Positions 28,866 through 38,187 of a stretch of 64,000 nt of DNA are shown here, one piece after another; the stretch's first letter is position 1; each line of letters opens with the position of its first letter. The stretch spans positions 248,001 to 312,000 of the forward strand of contig NZ_SLWA01000006.1 of the NCBI RefSeq assembly GCF_004345565.1, read 5' to 3'. Both the position numbers and the translations under genes were made by a program. The DNA is from Flavobacterium circumlabens. GTDB taxonomy: Bacteria; Bacteroidota; Bacteroidia; Flavobacteriales; Flavobacteriaceae. The notes under the pieces were generated by a model that ran no database searches, was not told the origin of the DNA, and saw nothing but the letters and a program-made list of their open reading frames with translations.

Positions 28866-28873
28866 CAAAAATA
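28866..28873 (-). promoter_or_regulatory. TAnnTTTG promoter box for sucD
   Basis: The minus strand reads TATTTTTG 36 bases before the sucD ATG. It suggests sucD can be transcribed apart from the lipid A genes upstream. Confidence 0.5.
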
Positions 28874-28914
28874 AGGTTTTGTAATGTATTTTAACCTTTT
28901 TGTCATCAAAAAAA

Positions 28915-29277
28915 TTAAGAAAATTGACTCATTTGATAACCGCGATATAATTTATCGTCTTTAATCTGCCAAATGGTAGAAAAATGAGCTAACAACATTT
29001 CTTCTCTCGGATTTTCAATGGTCTTAACGTAGTGGGAATACCGTATGGATACTAAATCATCTTCGGCAATAATATGACTGATTCTGACTTTTGAACGCAC
29101 ATAGGCACGACTTAATTCATTAGCCATAGCCAACATGGAGTCGTTGTCGAGCATAATTAGGCCCTTCGTACTATTCCATTCCAGTATAACTTCAGGATGT
29201 AAATACGCTTTCATGATTTCGCTGTCAATCAAGGCATCCGACTTATAAAACTTTTGAACAAATTCTTTTATAGACAT
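28915..29277 (-). CDS. NTF2/SnoaL-like protein
   Basis: This 120-residue protein has the alternating helix and strand pattern of the NTF2/SnoaL cone fold: an N-terminal helix (VQKFYKSDALIDSEIMKAYL), then long strands ending in IWQIKDDKLYRGYQ. Family members are binding proteins or small enzymes, and nothing here fixes an activity. It starts one base after the LpxD-like gene ends, so it is cotranscribed with it. Confidence 0.7.
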   Translation of the reverse strand: MSIKEFVQKFYKSDALIDSEIMKAYLHPEVILEWNSTKGLIMLDNDSMLAMANELSRAYVRSKVRISHIIAEDDLVSIRYSHYVKTIENPREEMLLAHFSTIWQIKDDKLYRGYQMSQFS

Positions 29278-29278
29278 A

Positions 29279-30208
29279 TCACTTCAATTTATTTAGAATT
29301 TCAGGAATCTTTTTGATATTGGCCAGTTGTTTTAATTTTTCTCTTGATTCTTCGATTGGGGTTCCGAAATAAGATTTTCCTCCTTCAACCGATTTTGTAA
29401 CTCCTGTTTGTCCCATAATAACAGCCTTCGCTCCTATGGTAATACCGCTTGTTGTACCCACTTGTCCCCAAATCGTTACTTCATCTTCAATCACAACACA
29501 TCCGGCAATACCTGTCTGTGAAGCGATTAAACATTTTTTCCCTATTACAGAATCATGTCCGACATGTACCTGATTGTCGATTTTAGTACCTTCTCCGATA
29601 GTGGTATCTCCGGTAACGCCTTTGTCAATAGTACAAAGTGCACCAATGCCAACATTATCTTCAATTACAACCCTTCCTCCTGATATCAACTGATCGAAAC
29701 CATCGGGACGTTTTTTATAATAGAAAGCATCAGCTCCTAAAATAGTTCCGGCGTGAATAATTACATTATCACCAATCACAGTATGGTCATAAATGGAAAC
29801 GTTGGAATGAATCAAACAGTTCTTTCCGATTTGTACATGATTACCAATAAAACTATTGGGCTGAATAACAGTTCCTTCGCCAATAACTGCAGAAGCGGAA
29901 ACGGCTACATTAGCAGATTGAAAAGGCTTAAAATGTTTCGTCAGGGTATTAAAATCCCTGAAAGGATCATCAGAAATTAAAAGAGCTTTACCTTCCGGGC
30001 AATCTACTTTCTTATTGATCAGAACAATAGTTGCAGCCGATTGTAAAGCTTTGTCATAGTATTTGGGATGGTCGACAAAAACAATATCTCCCGGTTCAAC
30101 AACATGTATTTCGTTCATGCCTGAAACTGGAAAGTTTTGGTCGCCTATAAATTCGCATTCAAGCAAATTTGCAATTTCTTGTAAAGAATGAATCTTTGGA
30201 AATTTCAT
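29279..30208 (-). CDS. Second LpxD-like acyltransferase (left-handed beta-helix)
   Basis: This 309-residue protein has an N-terminal LpxD-type uridine-binding domain (about 1-95; VEPGDIVFVDHPKYYDKAL) followed by about nine hexapeptide repeats (GEGTVIQPNSFIGNHVQIGK and others, about 105-265). It resembles UDP-3-O-acylglucosamine N-acyltransferase but is distinct from the canonical lpxD at 33296-34339, being shorter at the C-terminus. The catalytic His region may be VHVGHDSVIGK. It could modify another acyl-sugar or be a paralog with changed chain preference. It lies downstream of efp and lpxA. Confidence 0.8.
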   Translation of the reverse strand: MKFPKIHSLQEIANLLECEFIGDQNFPVSGMNEIHVVEPGDIVFVDHPKYYDKALQSAATIVLINKKVDCPEGKALLISDDPFRDFNTLTKHFKPFQSANVAVSASAVIGEGTVIQPNSFIGNHVQIGKNCLIHSNVSIYDHTVIGDNVIIHAGTILGADAFYYKKRPDGFDQLISGGRVVIEDNVGIGALCTIDKGVTGDTTIGEGTKIDNQVHVGHDSVIGKKCLIASQTGIAGCVVIEDEVTIWGQVGTTSGITIGAKAVIMGQTGVTKSVEGGKSYFGTPIEESREKLKQLANIKKIPEILNKLK

Positions 30209-30215
30209 ATTTTAT

Positions 30216-30315
30216 AATTAGAAAATTTGTCAATTAGAAAATGTGTCAATTAGAAATATGTCAATTAGAAAATAAATGTATTCAATTTCTGCTTAAGCAT
30301 CAATTTTCTAATTGA
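30216..30315. repeat. Short AATTAGAAA tandem repeats with an inverted copy
   Basis: Four units of 15-16 bases beginning AATTAGAAA lie between about 30217 and 30275. The 13-base TCAATTAGAAAAT is repeated in inverted form at 30303-30315. The region separates efp from the LpxD-like gene and could form alternative hairpins. Confidence 0.75.
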
Positions 30316-30343
30316 CTCATTGACAAATTATCCAATTAAAAAA

Positions 30344-30910
30344 CTACTCTTTTACACGCTCCATGTAATTCCCTGAAGCAGTATCGATTTTAATTTTATC
30401 ACCTTCGTTAATGAACAACGGAACATTTACATTTGCTCCTGTTTCTACCGTAGCAGATTTAGTAGCATTGGTAGCTGTATTTCCTTTAACTCCCGGTTCA
30501 GCATATGTAACTTCAAGAACTACAGAAGATGGCATATCTACTGATAAAGGCAAATCAGTTTCAGTATTCACCTGAACCATTACACTTGTTCCTTCTTTCA
30601 ACAATCCCGGAGCATCCAGGATATTTTTATTCAAAGAAATTTGCTCAAAAGATTCTGTATTCATAAAATGAAATTCATCTCCTTCAGCATATAAAAACTG
30701 ATAATTATGCGTCTCTACACGCACATCGTCTATTTTATGTCCTGCAGAAAAGGTATTGTCCAATACTCTTCCTGTAGTTAAACTTCTTAATTTTGTTCTT
30801 ACGAAAGCCGGTCCTTTTCCAGGTTTTACGTGAAGAAATTCAACGATTTTATAAATATCATGATTGAATTTAATACACAATCCGTTTCTAATATCTGATG
30901 TAGATGCCAT
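30344..30910 (-). CDS. efp: Translation elongation factor P
   Basis: The 188-residue protein shows the three-domain EF-P build: a KOW-like N-terminal domain (about 1-65) with the tip loop HVKPGKGPAFVR, in which a lysine is the usual modification site, then two OB domains (ETDLPLSVDMPSSVVLEVTY; GANVNVPLFINEGDKI). EF-P relieves ribosome stalling at polyproline. It lies in a lipid A gene neighbourhood, a common Bacteroidota arrangement. Confidence 0.95.
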   Translation of the reverse strand: MASTSDIRNGLCIKFNHDIYKIVEFLHVKPGKGPAFVRTKLRSLTTGRVLDNTFSAGHKIDDVRVETHNYQFLYAEGDEFHFMNTESFEQISLNKNILDAPGLLKEGTSVMVQVNTETDLPLSVDMPSSVVLEVTYAEPGVKGNTATNATKSATVETGANVNVPLFINEGDKIKIDTASGNYMERVKE

Positions 30911-31032
30911 TTTTTTTTATTTTAGATTTAAGAGTGTAGATTTTAGATTCTTATTAAGAACCAAATCTTCTATATTTTTTATACTATTTTTTAATTTTAT
31001 TATGCGTTCAGAAATCTAAAATTAGAAATCTA

Positions 31033-31050
31033 TCCCGATAGCTATCGGGA
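31033..31050. repeat. 18-base perfect palindrome, copy 2
   Basis: Same TCCCGATAGCTATCGGGA sequence as at 27817-27834, just downstream of the lpxA stop. Confidence 0.85.
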
Positions 31051-31056
31051 CTAAAA

Positions 31057-31842
31057 TTAATAGTTTCCTGAATAACCTTTCATAATTCCTCTTGATGAAT
31101 TTCTGATAAAATCCAGAATCTCATCTCTCTCAGGAGTCGCTTCCATTTCCGCTTCAATAATACTTAAAGCTTGTGTTGTATTGTAATTTTTTTGATAGAG
31201 AATTCTGTAAATTTCCTGAATTTCTCTTATTTTATCTGTACTGAAACCTCTTCTTCGTAAACCTACAGAATTGATTCCAACGTATGATAATGGCTCTTTT
31301 GCTGCTTTTGTAAATGGCGGAACATCTTTTCTTACCAAAGAACCTCCGGAAATCATAGCATGATCCCCAATATGGATAAATTGGTGAATAGCAGCCAAAC
31401 CTCCAATTACGGCATGATTACCAACTACTACGTGACCTGCCAGTGCAACTCCGTTTACAATAATAGCATTGTTGCCAATTTCGCAATCGTGTGCAATGTG
31501 GGCATAGGCCATCACCAGACAATTGTTTCCTAAGATAGTTTGTCCCGAGGCAACTGTACCTCTGTTTATAGTTACACATTCTCTGATCGTACAATTGTCT
31601 CCAATAATTGCCAAAGAATCTTCTCCACCAAATTTTAGATCTTGTGGAACAGCTGAAATAACTGCCCCCGGAAAAATATTGCAATTTTTACCAATTCGAG
31701 CACCTTCCATGATGGTTACATTTGAACCAATCCAGGTGCCATCACCAATAATAACATTATTGTGAATTGTTGTAAAGGGCTCAATTACAACATTTTTAGC
31801 GATTTTAGCGCCAGGATGAACATAAGCTAATGGTTGATTCAT
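31057..31842 (-). CDS. lpxA: UDP-N-acetylglucosamine O-acyltransferase LpxA
   Basis: This 261-residue enzyme starts lipid A synthesis by moving a 3-hydroxyacyl chain from ACP to UDP-GlcNAc. Hexapeptide repeats fill residues 5-190 (GAKIAKNVVIEPF, IGDGTWIGSNVTIMEG). The catalytic His lies in VMAYAHIAHDCEIG (about residue 124), and the C-terminal helical domain (LRRRGFSTDKIREIQEIYRI) is typical. It follows lpxC-fabZ by about 70 bases, in the usual order. Confidence 0.96.
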   Translation of the reverse strand: MNQPLAYVHPGAKIAKNVVIEPFTTIHNNVIIGDGTWIGSNVTIMEGARIGKNCNIFPGAVISAVPQDLKFGGEDSLAIIGDNCTIRECVTINRGTVASGQTILGNNCLVMAYAHIAHDCEIGNNAIIVNGVALAGHVVVGNHAVIGGLAAIHQFIHIGDHAMISGGSLVRKDVPPFTKAAKEPLSYVGINSVGLRRRGFSTDKIREIQEIYRILYQKNYNTTQALSIIEAEMEATPERDEILDFIRNSSRGIMKGYSGNY

Positions 31843-31914
31843 CTGTATTTTTTATATTTTAAATTAAAATAATCTAATTTGGGCAACAAACGTAAACAAT
31901 AAAATTGATTAATA

Positions 31915-33303
31915 TTATTGTTTTCTTGCAATTTGAGCCATTAATTCTGCCTCAGTTACTAATTTTCCGTTTGCATATGCATTTGCCTGCATGTGACAAA
32001 TTCCTCTTCTTATTGGAGAAATCAATTCACATTTGAAAATTAAAGTATCACCAGGCAATACTTTATGTTTGAACTTAACATTATCTATTTTCATGAAATA
32101 AGTTAAATAATTTTCAGGATCCGGAACAGTGCTTAATACTAAAATCCCTCCTGTCTGAGCCATTGCTTCAACAATTAAAACCCCTGGCATAACCGGTGCT
32201 TCAGGAAAATGCCCTACGAAGAAATTTTCATTCATAGTTACATTTTTCATTCCCACCACATGACTTTCAGACATTTCAATAATTCTGTCAATCAACAAAA
32301 AGGGAGGTCTGTGTGGCAAAACGGCCATAATTTTATGAATATCCATCAGGGGTTCCTGATTTAAGTCATAAACCGGTACGTGATTTCTTTGCTCAATTTT
32401 AATAATCTTTGCCATTTTTTTGGCAAACTGAGTATTTACATAATGACCCGGTTTGTTTGCAATGATTTTACCCTGAATTCTTACTCCAATTAATGATAAA
32501 TCACCAACAACATCAAGCAATTTATGTCTTGCTGCTTCGTTTGGATAATGCAACGTAAGATTGTCCAGAACACCATTTGGTTTTACTGAAATTTTATCTT
32601 TTCCAAAAGCTTTCTTTAAATTTTCCATTGTAGCATCAGATATTTCTTTATCTACATATACAATAGCATTATTTAAATCACCACCTTTTATTAATCCGTT
32701 TTCTAATAAAGATTCTAATTCATGTAAAAAACTAAAAGTTCTTGAATTAGCAATTTCGTCTTTAAAATCAGCTATACTTTTCATTGTTGCATTTTGGGTA
32801 CCTAAAACTTTAGTACCAAAATCAACCATTGCAGTTACCTGATAATCATCACTTGGCATTACAAGAATCTCGCTTCCGGTCGTTTCATCAGTAAAAGAAA
32901 TCACTTCTTTTACCACGTAAACATTACGTTTACCATCTTGTTCTTCGATTCCTGCTTTTTCAATAGCCTCTACAAAATATTTTGAAGAACCATCCATGAT
33001 AGGTAGTTCTGAAGCATTTAATTCTATAATAACATTATCCAGGTCACAGCCTACTAAAGCAGCTAAAACGTGTTCCGGAGTCTGAATTTTTACACCTAAT
33101 TTTTCTAGATTGGTACCTCTTTGTGTATTAACAACATAATTAGCATCAGCCTCAATGACTGGTTGGCCTTGCAAATCTATTCGCACAAAAGTGAAACCGT
33201 TATTAATTGGAGCTGGTTTAAAAGTCATTGTAACTTCTTTTCCAGTGTGTAATCCAACGCCTGTTAGTGAAATTTCATTTTTGATGGTCTTCTGTTTAAC
33301 CAT
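31915..33303 (-). CDS. Bifunctional LpxC-FabZ fusion
   Basis: The 462-residue protein joins two enzymes. The LpxC part (about 1-300) is the zinc deacetylase for UDP-3-O-acyl-GlcNAc; ligand-bearing segments such as TPEHVLAAL are visible. The FabZ part (about 315-462) is a 3-hydroxyacyl-ACP dehydratase with HRPPFLLIDRI and HFPEAPVMPGVLIVEAMAQ. This fusion is characteristic of Bacteroidota and couples lipid A commitment to fatty acid synthesis. An ATG at 33312 is also in frame; the one at 33303 gives the normal MVKQKTI start and overlaps lpxD by 8 bases, showing translational coupling. Confidence 0.95.
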   Translation of the reverse strand: MVKQKTIKNEISLTGVGLHTGKEVTMTFKPAPINNGFTFVRIDLQGQPVIEADANYVVNTQRGTNLEKLGVKIQTPEHVLAALVGCDLDNVIIELNASELPIMDGSSKYFVEAIEKAGIEEQDGKRNVYVVKEVISFTDETTGSEILVMPSDDYQVTAMVDFGTKVLGTQNATMKSIADFKDEIANSRTFSFLHELESLLENGLIKGGDLNNAIVYVDKEISDATMENLKKAFGKDKISVKPNGVLDNLTLHYPNEAARHKLLDVVGDLSLIGVRIQGKIIANKPGHYVNTQFAKKMAKIIKIEQRNHVPVYDLNQEPLMDIHKIMAVLPHRPPFLLIDRIIEMSESHVVGMKNVTMNENFFVGHFPEAPVMPGVLIVEAMAQTGGILVLSTVPDPENYLTYFMKIDNVKFKHKVLPGDTLIFKCELISPIRRGICHMQANAYANGKLVTEAELMAQIARKQ

Positions 33304-34339
33304 TATTTCCATTTTTTGGGTTTATTATTTGTTTTTTTAATTCTTCCAGTTCGGCTACGATTTTAGGTAAGTTTTTAAAATGAACATACGATTTATTAAA
33401 ATCAGTATAGCCAAGTGATGGTGTTCCTTGCAAAATCTCATCATCTTTAATGTTTCTTGCCACCCCGGACTGAGCCTGCAACCTCACATTATTACCTATA
33501 ACCAAGTGGCCTGCAATACCAACCTGCCCGCCAATCATACAGTTTTCGCCAATTTTTGTAGAACCGGCAACTCCCGATTGGGCTGCAATTACCGTATTTT
33601 TACCTATTTCTACATTATGGGCAATCTGAATCTGATTGTCTAATTTTACTCCTTTTCTAATAATCGTAGAACCAAGAGTTGCTCTGTCTATTGTAGTGTT
33701 AGCTCCAATATCTACATTATCTTCTATAATAACGTTACCAATCTGTGGCACTTTACTATAAATTCCCTCTTCATTTGGCACAAAACCAAAACCATCTGCC
33801 CCTATTATAGCACCGGAATGAATCGTACAATTGTTGCCAATTATGGTCTCTGAATATATTTTGGCGCCTGCAAAAATATATACATTATCCCCAATAACAA
33901 CATTATCTCCGATAAAACTGTTAGGGTAAATTTTTACATTATCACCTAAAACCACATTTTGACCCACATAACTAAAACTTCCTAAATATAAATTTTCTCC
34001 ATATTTAGCTCCTTCAGATATAAAAGACTGTGCTTCTATTCCGTTTTTATTCAATTTTACCTGATTATAAAACTCCAAAAGTTTAGAAAAAGAGGCATAC
34101 GCATCGTCTACTTTTATTAAAGTAGTAGTAATCTCGGCCTCTGGTATAAAGCTATCGTTAACAATAGTTACTGATGCTTTTGTAGTATATATGTAGTTGA
34201 TATATTTGGGGTTAGCCAAAAATGTAAGCGATCCTTCTTCACCTTCTTCGATCTTAGATAAGCGAGAAACTTCTGCATTGGGATTCCCAACAACTTCTCC
34301 TTCTAAAATCCCTGCTATTTGTTCTGCTGTAAATTTCAT
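33296..34339 (-). CDS. lpxD: UDP-3-O-acylglucosamine N-acyltransferase LpxD
   Basis: This 347-residue enzyme adds the second acyl chain in lipid A synthesis. It has the N-terminal uridine-binding domain (about 1-100; LTFLANPKYINYIYTTKA), about ten hexapeptide repeats (about 110-310) with the catalytic-type His in IQIAHNVEIGKN, and a C-terminal helix (NLPKIVAELEELKKQI). It heads the block lpxD, lpxC-fabZ, lpxA. Confidence 0.95.
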   Translation of the reverse strand: MKFTAEQIAGILEGEVVGNPNAEVSRLSKIEEGEEGSLTFLANPKYINYIYTTKASVTIVNDSFIPEAEITTTLIKVDDAYASFSKLLEFYNQVKLNKNGIEAQSFISEGAKYGENLYLGSFSYVGQNVVLGDNVKIYPNSFIGDNVVIGDNVYIFAGAKIYSETIIGNNCTIHSGAIIGADGFGFVPNEEGIYSKVPQIGNVIIEDNVDIGANTTIDRATLGSTIIRKGVKLDNQIQIAHNVEIGKNTVIAAQSGVAGSTKIGENCMIGGQVGIAGHLVIGNNVRLQAQSGVARNIKDDEILQGTPSLGYTDFNKSYVHFKNLPKIVAELEELKKQIINPKNGNNG

Positions 34340-34344
34340 TGCGA

Positions 34345-34352
34345 CAAAAATA
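34345..34352 (-). promoter_or_regulatory. TAnnTTTG promoter box for the lpx block
   Basis: The minus strand reads TATTTTTG five bases before the lpxD ATG, implying a very short leader. Confidence 0.35.
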
Positions 34353-34378
34353 TAAAAAATAGATTTTAAATGTTAATT

Positions 34379-35608
34379 TTAGATAAGTTGTTTTGGAAAA
34401 CAGATGTAATATTTTGTCACCAGTTTAGATAATGATTTCAAATTCAGCTGATCAGAAGCTTCAACAACATCTTCAATTGTTTTATCTTTTTTCAAAATTC
34501 GTATCGGTTCCGCTTCTTTGCTGTAAGCCTGATTTTTTATTTTTCCTCTAAAAATAAAATAACCCGCTTCTAACAATGTAATATGATGTTCTTCTGCAAA
34601 TTCTTCTTTTAAGGACTGGGATTCTTCCATCGGGATTTTTTCAGCACTAAGTTTAATCTTAAGTAAATCCCTGTTAATGATCATTTTACTTAAAGTAGAA
34701 AGGATAAAATCATCTTGCTTTTGCCAGGCTTTCAATGCGCTGATAATATCAAAATCGTCCAGTTGTGAAAACAAATCCAATTTTTCAGCGTCAAAATCTT
34801 CCAGCGTAATTTTGTTTTTCATAAAATACAAAAGAGGTTCACTGCAAGGCAGATTCACCCCTTTTAGCGTCAGTTCTTTGGCTCTCTTTAAAACTTTCAT
34901 CAGAATTAATTCCGCTACCAGACTTGTTTTATGCAAATAAGCCTGCCAGTACATCAATCTTCTTGACAGCAGGAATTTCTCTACAGAATAAATCCCTTTT
35001 TCTTCAATCACCAGGACTCCGTCCACGACATTCATCATCTGAATCAATCGCTCGGAATTGACATTTCCTTCTGCAACACCGGTGTAAAAACTATCTCGTT
35101 TCAAATAATCCATTCGATCCATATCTAACTGACTTGAAATCAATTGCAACATGAATTTCCGGTGATAATCTCCTTTAAAAACCTGAATGGCCAAACTTAG
35201 TTTTCCCTCAAATTCATCATTCAGCTGATTCATAAACAACAATGAAATAGCTTCATGATTCACATCTTCTACAATACTTTTTTCCATTGCATGCGAAAAT
35301 GGCCCATGACCAATATCGTGCAGTAAAATGGCAATATATAAAGCATTCTCTTCTTCTAATGAAATGGCAACTCCTTTAAAACGAAGTGTTTCTATCGCCT
35401 TTTGCATTAAATGCATGCAGCCTAAGGCATGATGAAAACGGGTATGATTCGCCCCCGGATATACCAAATAAGACAATCCCATCTGAGAAATACGGCGCAA
35501 ACGCTGAAAATACGGATGCTGAATTAAATCGTAAATAAGCTCGTTTGGGATGGAAATAAACCCGTAAATAGGGTCGTTGAATATTTTTAACTTATTAATT
35601 TGAGTCAC
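34379..35608 (-). CDS. HD-domain phosphohydrolase
   Basis: From a GTG at 35608 the protein has 409 residues and starts VTQINKLKIFNDPIYGFI, which fits the family better than the longer frame opening at 35716. Metal ligands of the HD fold are seen in TRFHHALG and LLHDIGHGPFSHAME. The group includes SAMHD1-like and dGTPase-like enzymes that cleave dNTPs or other nucleotides; I cannot fix the substrate. It lies 39 bases upstream of lpxD and may share its transcript. Confidence 0.88.
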   Translation of the reverse strand: MTQINKLKIFNDPIYGFISIPNELIYDLIQHPYFQRLRRISQMGLSYLVYPGANHTRFHHALGCMHLMQKAIETLRFKGVAISLEEENALYIAILLHDIGHGPFSHAMEKSIVEDVNHEAISLLFMNQLNDEFEGKLSLAIQVFKGDYHRKFMLQLISSQLDMDRMDYLKRDSFYTGVAEGNVNSERLIQMMNVVDGVLVIEEKGIYSVEKFLLSRRLMYWQAYLHKTSLVAELILMKVLKRAKELTLKGVNLPCSEPLLYFMKNKITLEDFDAEKLDLFSQLDDFDIISALKAWQKQDDFILSTLSKMIINRDLLKIKLSAEKIPMEESQSLKEEFAEEHHITLLEAGYFIFRGKIKNQAYSKEAEPIRILKKDKTIEDVVEASDQLNLKSLSKLVTKYYICFPKQLI

Positions 35609-35816
35609 TATTTGGTTCTTTTTTAGGTCAACAAATATAAGTAAATAACTATAAAGAGTTTTCGGTTTTTGATTTAAAATGACGGCGTTACATAAGAACA
35701 GCTTCTCCAACAACAATTGAGCAAAAGGTATTTGAAAAAAAACATAATTTGTTATTCTTAATTTTATACTATTTTTAATACTTTTTAAGTTCTATACCTT
35801 TAAATTGCATTAAAAT

Positions 35817-35824
35817 TAATTTTG
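35817..35824 (+). promoter_or_regulatory. Possible TAnnTTTG promoter box for porX
   Basis: TAATTTTG lies only three bases before the ATG at 35828. It is either a near-leaderless start or a chance match. Confidence 0.25.
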
Positions 35825-35827
35825 TTT

Positions 35828-37381
35828 ATGGATAAGATAAAAATACTTTGGGTCGATGACGAGATCGATCTTTTGAAACCACATATATTATTTCTTGAAA
35901 AGAAAAACTACGCTGTCACCACTTGCAATAATGGTTTAGACGCAATTGCATTGTTTGAGGAAGATAATTTCGACATTGTTTTTTTAGATGAAAATATGCC
36001 CGGAATGAGCGGTCTGGAAACACTTTCTGAAATGAAAGAAAAAAAATCAGCCACTCCGATGATTATGATTACCAAAAGTGAAGAAGAATACATCATGGAA
36101 GAAGCGATTGGTTCTAAAATCGCCGATTACCTGATAAAACCGGTAAATCCAAATCAGATTTTATTGAGCCTGAAAAAAAATCTGGACCATTCGAGATTAA
36201 TATCCGAAAAAACAACTCTGGATTACCAGAAAGAATTCCGAAAAATCTCAATGGAATTAGCCATGGTTAACTCCTTTGAAGATTGGGTTGAATTATACAA
36301 GAAATTGATTTTCTGGGAATTAGAACTCGAAAACATCAATGATCAGGGAATGATTGAAATTCTCGAGTCTCAAAAGGTAGAAGCCAATTCCCAATTTGGA
36401 AAATATATCGAACGCAATTACGAAGACTGGTTTGCGCCAAAAGCAGACAAACCGATTCAGTCACATACTTTATTCAAGGAATTGGTGGTTCCTGAAATCA
36501 AAAAGAAAGACAAACCTATTTTGTTCGTTGTCATTGATAATTTGCGCTACGACCAATGGAAATCTTTTGAAACTGTTGTAGCCAACTACTATAAATTAGA
36601 AAAAGAAGTCCCGTATTTTTCTATTCTTCCAACTGCTACACAATATGCAAGAAATGCTATTTTCTCCGGTTTATTGCCAACAGAAATGGAAAAACAATTT
36701 CCACAATATTGGAAAAATGACGTCGAAGACGGAGGAAAAAACCTCTATGAAGCCGAATTTTTAAGCGCACAATTAAAACGTCTAGGTCTGAATATAAAGG
36801 AAGATTATTTTAAAATCACCAATTATGCAGGCGGAAAAAAACTGGCCGAGAACTTCAAAGCGTTAAAAGGCAATGATCTGGTAACGGTGGTCTATAATTT
36901 CGTCGATATGTTATCGCACGCCAAAACCGAAATGGACGTCGTAAAAGAACTCGCCTCTGATGATAAGGCATATCGCTCCCTGACCCTAAGCTGGTTTAAA
37001 AACTCTCCTTTACTGGAAATTATACAGCAGGCACAACTTTTGGGTTTCAAACTGATCCTGACTACCGATCACGGAACTATAAATGTAAAAAATCCATCAA
37101 AAGTTGTCGGAGATAAAAATACAAGCTTAAATTTGCGTTATAAAACAGGTCGTAGTCTGACCTATGAACAAAAAGATGTTTATGTTGTCAAAGAACCAAA
37201 AGATATTGGTTTACCGGCCATAAACATGAGCAGTTCATTTATATTCGCTAAAAATGATTTCTTTTTGGCCTACGTAAACAACTATAACCATTATGTGAGT
37301 TATTATAGAAATACATACCAGCACGGTGGAATTTCATTAGAAGAAATGATTATTCCGTTTTTGGTATTCAACCCTAAGTAG
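35828..37381 (+). CDS. porX: PorX-like response regulator with PglZ (alkaline phosphatase-fold) domain
   Basis: From the ATG at 35828 the protein has 517 residues; a TTG two codons earlier is also in frame. The receiver domain (1-120) has acidic Asp10/Asp11 and the phosphorylation site Asp54 in FLDENMPG. A helical linker (about 130-200) leads to a PglZ-type alkaline phosphatase-fold domain (about 210-515; FVVIDNLRYDQW, ILPTATQYARNAIF, LTTDHGTINV, QHGGIS). This layout is PorX, which works with the histidine kinase PorY to control type IX secretion genes. That fits the T9SS cargo genes 9-20 kb upstream. No kinase gene is adjacent. Confidence 0.93.
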   Translation: MDKIKILWVDDEIDLLKPHILFLEKKNYAVTTCNNGLDAIALFEEDNFDIVFLDENMPGMSGLETLSEMKEKKSATPMIMITKSEEEYIMEEAIGSKIADYLIKPVNPNQILLSLKKNLDHSRLISEKTTLDYQKEFRKISMELAMVNSFEDWVELYKKLIFWELELENINDQGMIEILESQKVEANSQFGKYIERNYEDWFAPKADKPIQSHTLFKELVVPEIKKKDKPILFVVIDNLRYDQWKSFETVVANYYKLEKEVPYFSILPTATQYARNAIFSGLLPTEMEKQFPQYWKNDVEDGGKNLYEAEFLSAQLKRLGLNIKEDYFKITNYAGGKKLAENFKALKGNDLVTVVYNFVDMLSHAKTEMDVVKELASDDKAYRSLTLSWFKNSPLLEIIQQAQLLGFKLILTTDHGTINVKNPSKVVGDKNTSLNLRYKTGRSLTYEQKDVYVVKEPKDIGLPAINMSSSFIFAKNDFFLAYVNNYNHYVSYYRNTYQHGGISLEEMIIPFLVFNPK

Positions 37382-37654
37382 GAAAGTTTTTAGTCGCAGT
37401 TTACAGCTTTTACGCGGAGACTGAAAATTGAGACTTATTTAAAATAAATGCCACAGATTTCACAGCTTCACACAGATTAAAAATCAATAAAATCTTTTTA
37501 ATCTGTGGCAAAAAAAAGTTTTAAGTCGCAGTTTTAGTTTTCAAGCTGAGACTGACAACTGGGACTTGTTTAAAAATGCCACGAATTTTACAAATTTCTT
37601 TCATCAAAATTCGTGAAATTCTTGACAAAAAAAATTATCACTAAATAATTAACA
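37382..37654. repeat. Intergenic repeat-rich stretch (AGTCGCAGTTT and CCACAGATT types)
   Basis: AGTCGCAGTTT occurs at 37392-37402 and 37524-37534, with a third copy at 43516-43526. Between the first two lies a large hairpin: TGCCACAGATT (37449-37459) pairs with 37500-37510, and CACAGATTAAAAA (37471-37483) pairs with 37495-37507. No gene is seen. Confidence 0.75.
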
Positions 37655-38062
37655 ATGAATATCGTTTTTTCATTAGATCAGATTAAAGAAGTAGCAGCAC
37701 AAATTTTGACTCAGAACCCAAAGAAAATCATTCTTTTCAACGGAGAAATGGGCGTTGGAAAAACTACTTTAATCAAACAATTGTGCAAAACCCTTGGAGT
37801 TGAAGACGCCACAAGCAGTCCGACTTTTTCTTTGGTTAATGAATACTATACGTCTGACAACCAAATTGTTTATCATTTTGATTTTTACCGTTTGAATAAA
37901 GAAACAGAAGCACTTGATATGGGTGTTGATGATTATTTGTATTCCGGTAATTGGTGTTTTATTGAGTGGTCAGAAAAAATAGGAAGTCTTATTCCCGATG
38001 AACATTCTGTTATAACAATTGAGTTATTGGCTGATGGAAAAAGGGAATTGAATTTAGCTTAA
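37655..38062 (+). CDS. tsaE: tRNA threonylcarbamoyladenosine biosynthesis ATPase TsaE
   Basis: This 135-residue P-loop protein has a Walker A motif (GEMGVGKTTLIKQL, about residues 30-43), SSPTFSLVNEY and the FIEWSEKIG motif typical of TsaE. It supports the TsaB-TsaD complex in making t6A37 in tRNA. The Sua5-type gene at 50167-50787 makes the intermediate for the same pathway. Confidence 0.95.
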   Translation: MNIVFSLDQIKEVAAQILTQNPKKIILFNGEMGVGKTTLIKQLCKTLGVEDATSSPTFSLVNEYYTSDNQIVYHFDFYRLNKETEALDMGVDDYLYSGNWCFIEWSEKIGSLIPDEHSVITIELLADGKRELNLA

Positions 38063-38187
38063 TTATTGCACAGAGAGGCACTAAAATGGTACGGAGAAAA
38101 ACAAAAAAACGTCTAAAAGTTTTGTGAATCTTTCCGAAATCTCAGCGAATCTTTGTGAATGACCTGATTATAATAAAATTATTAAAA

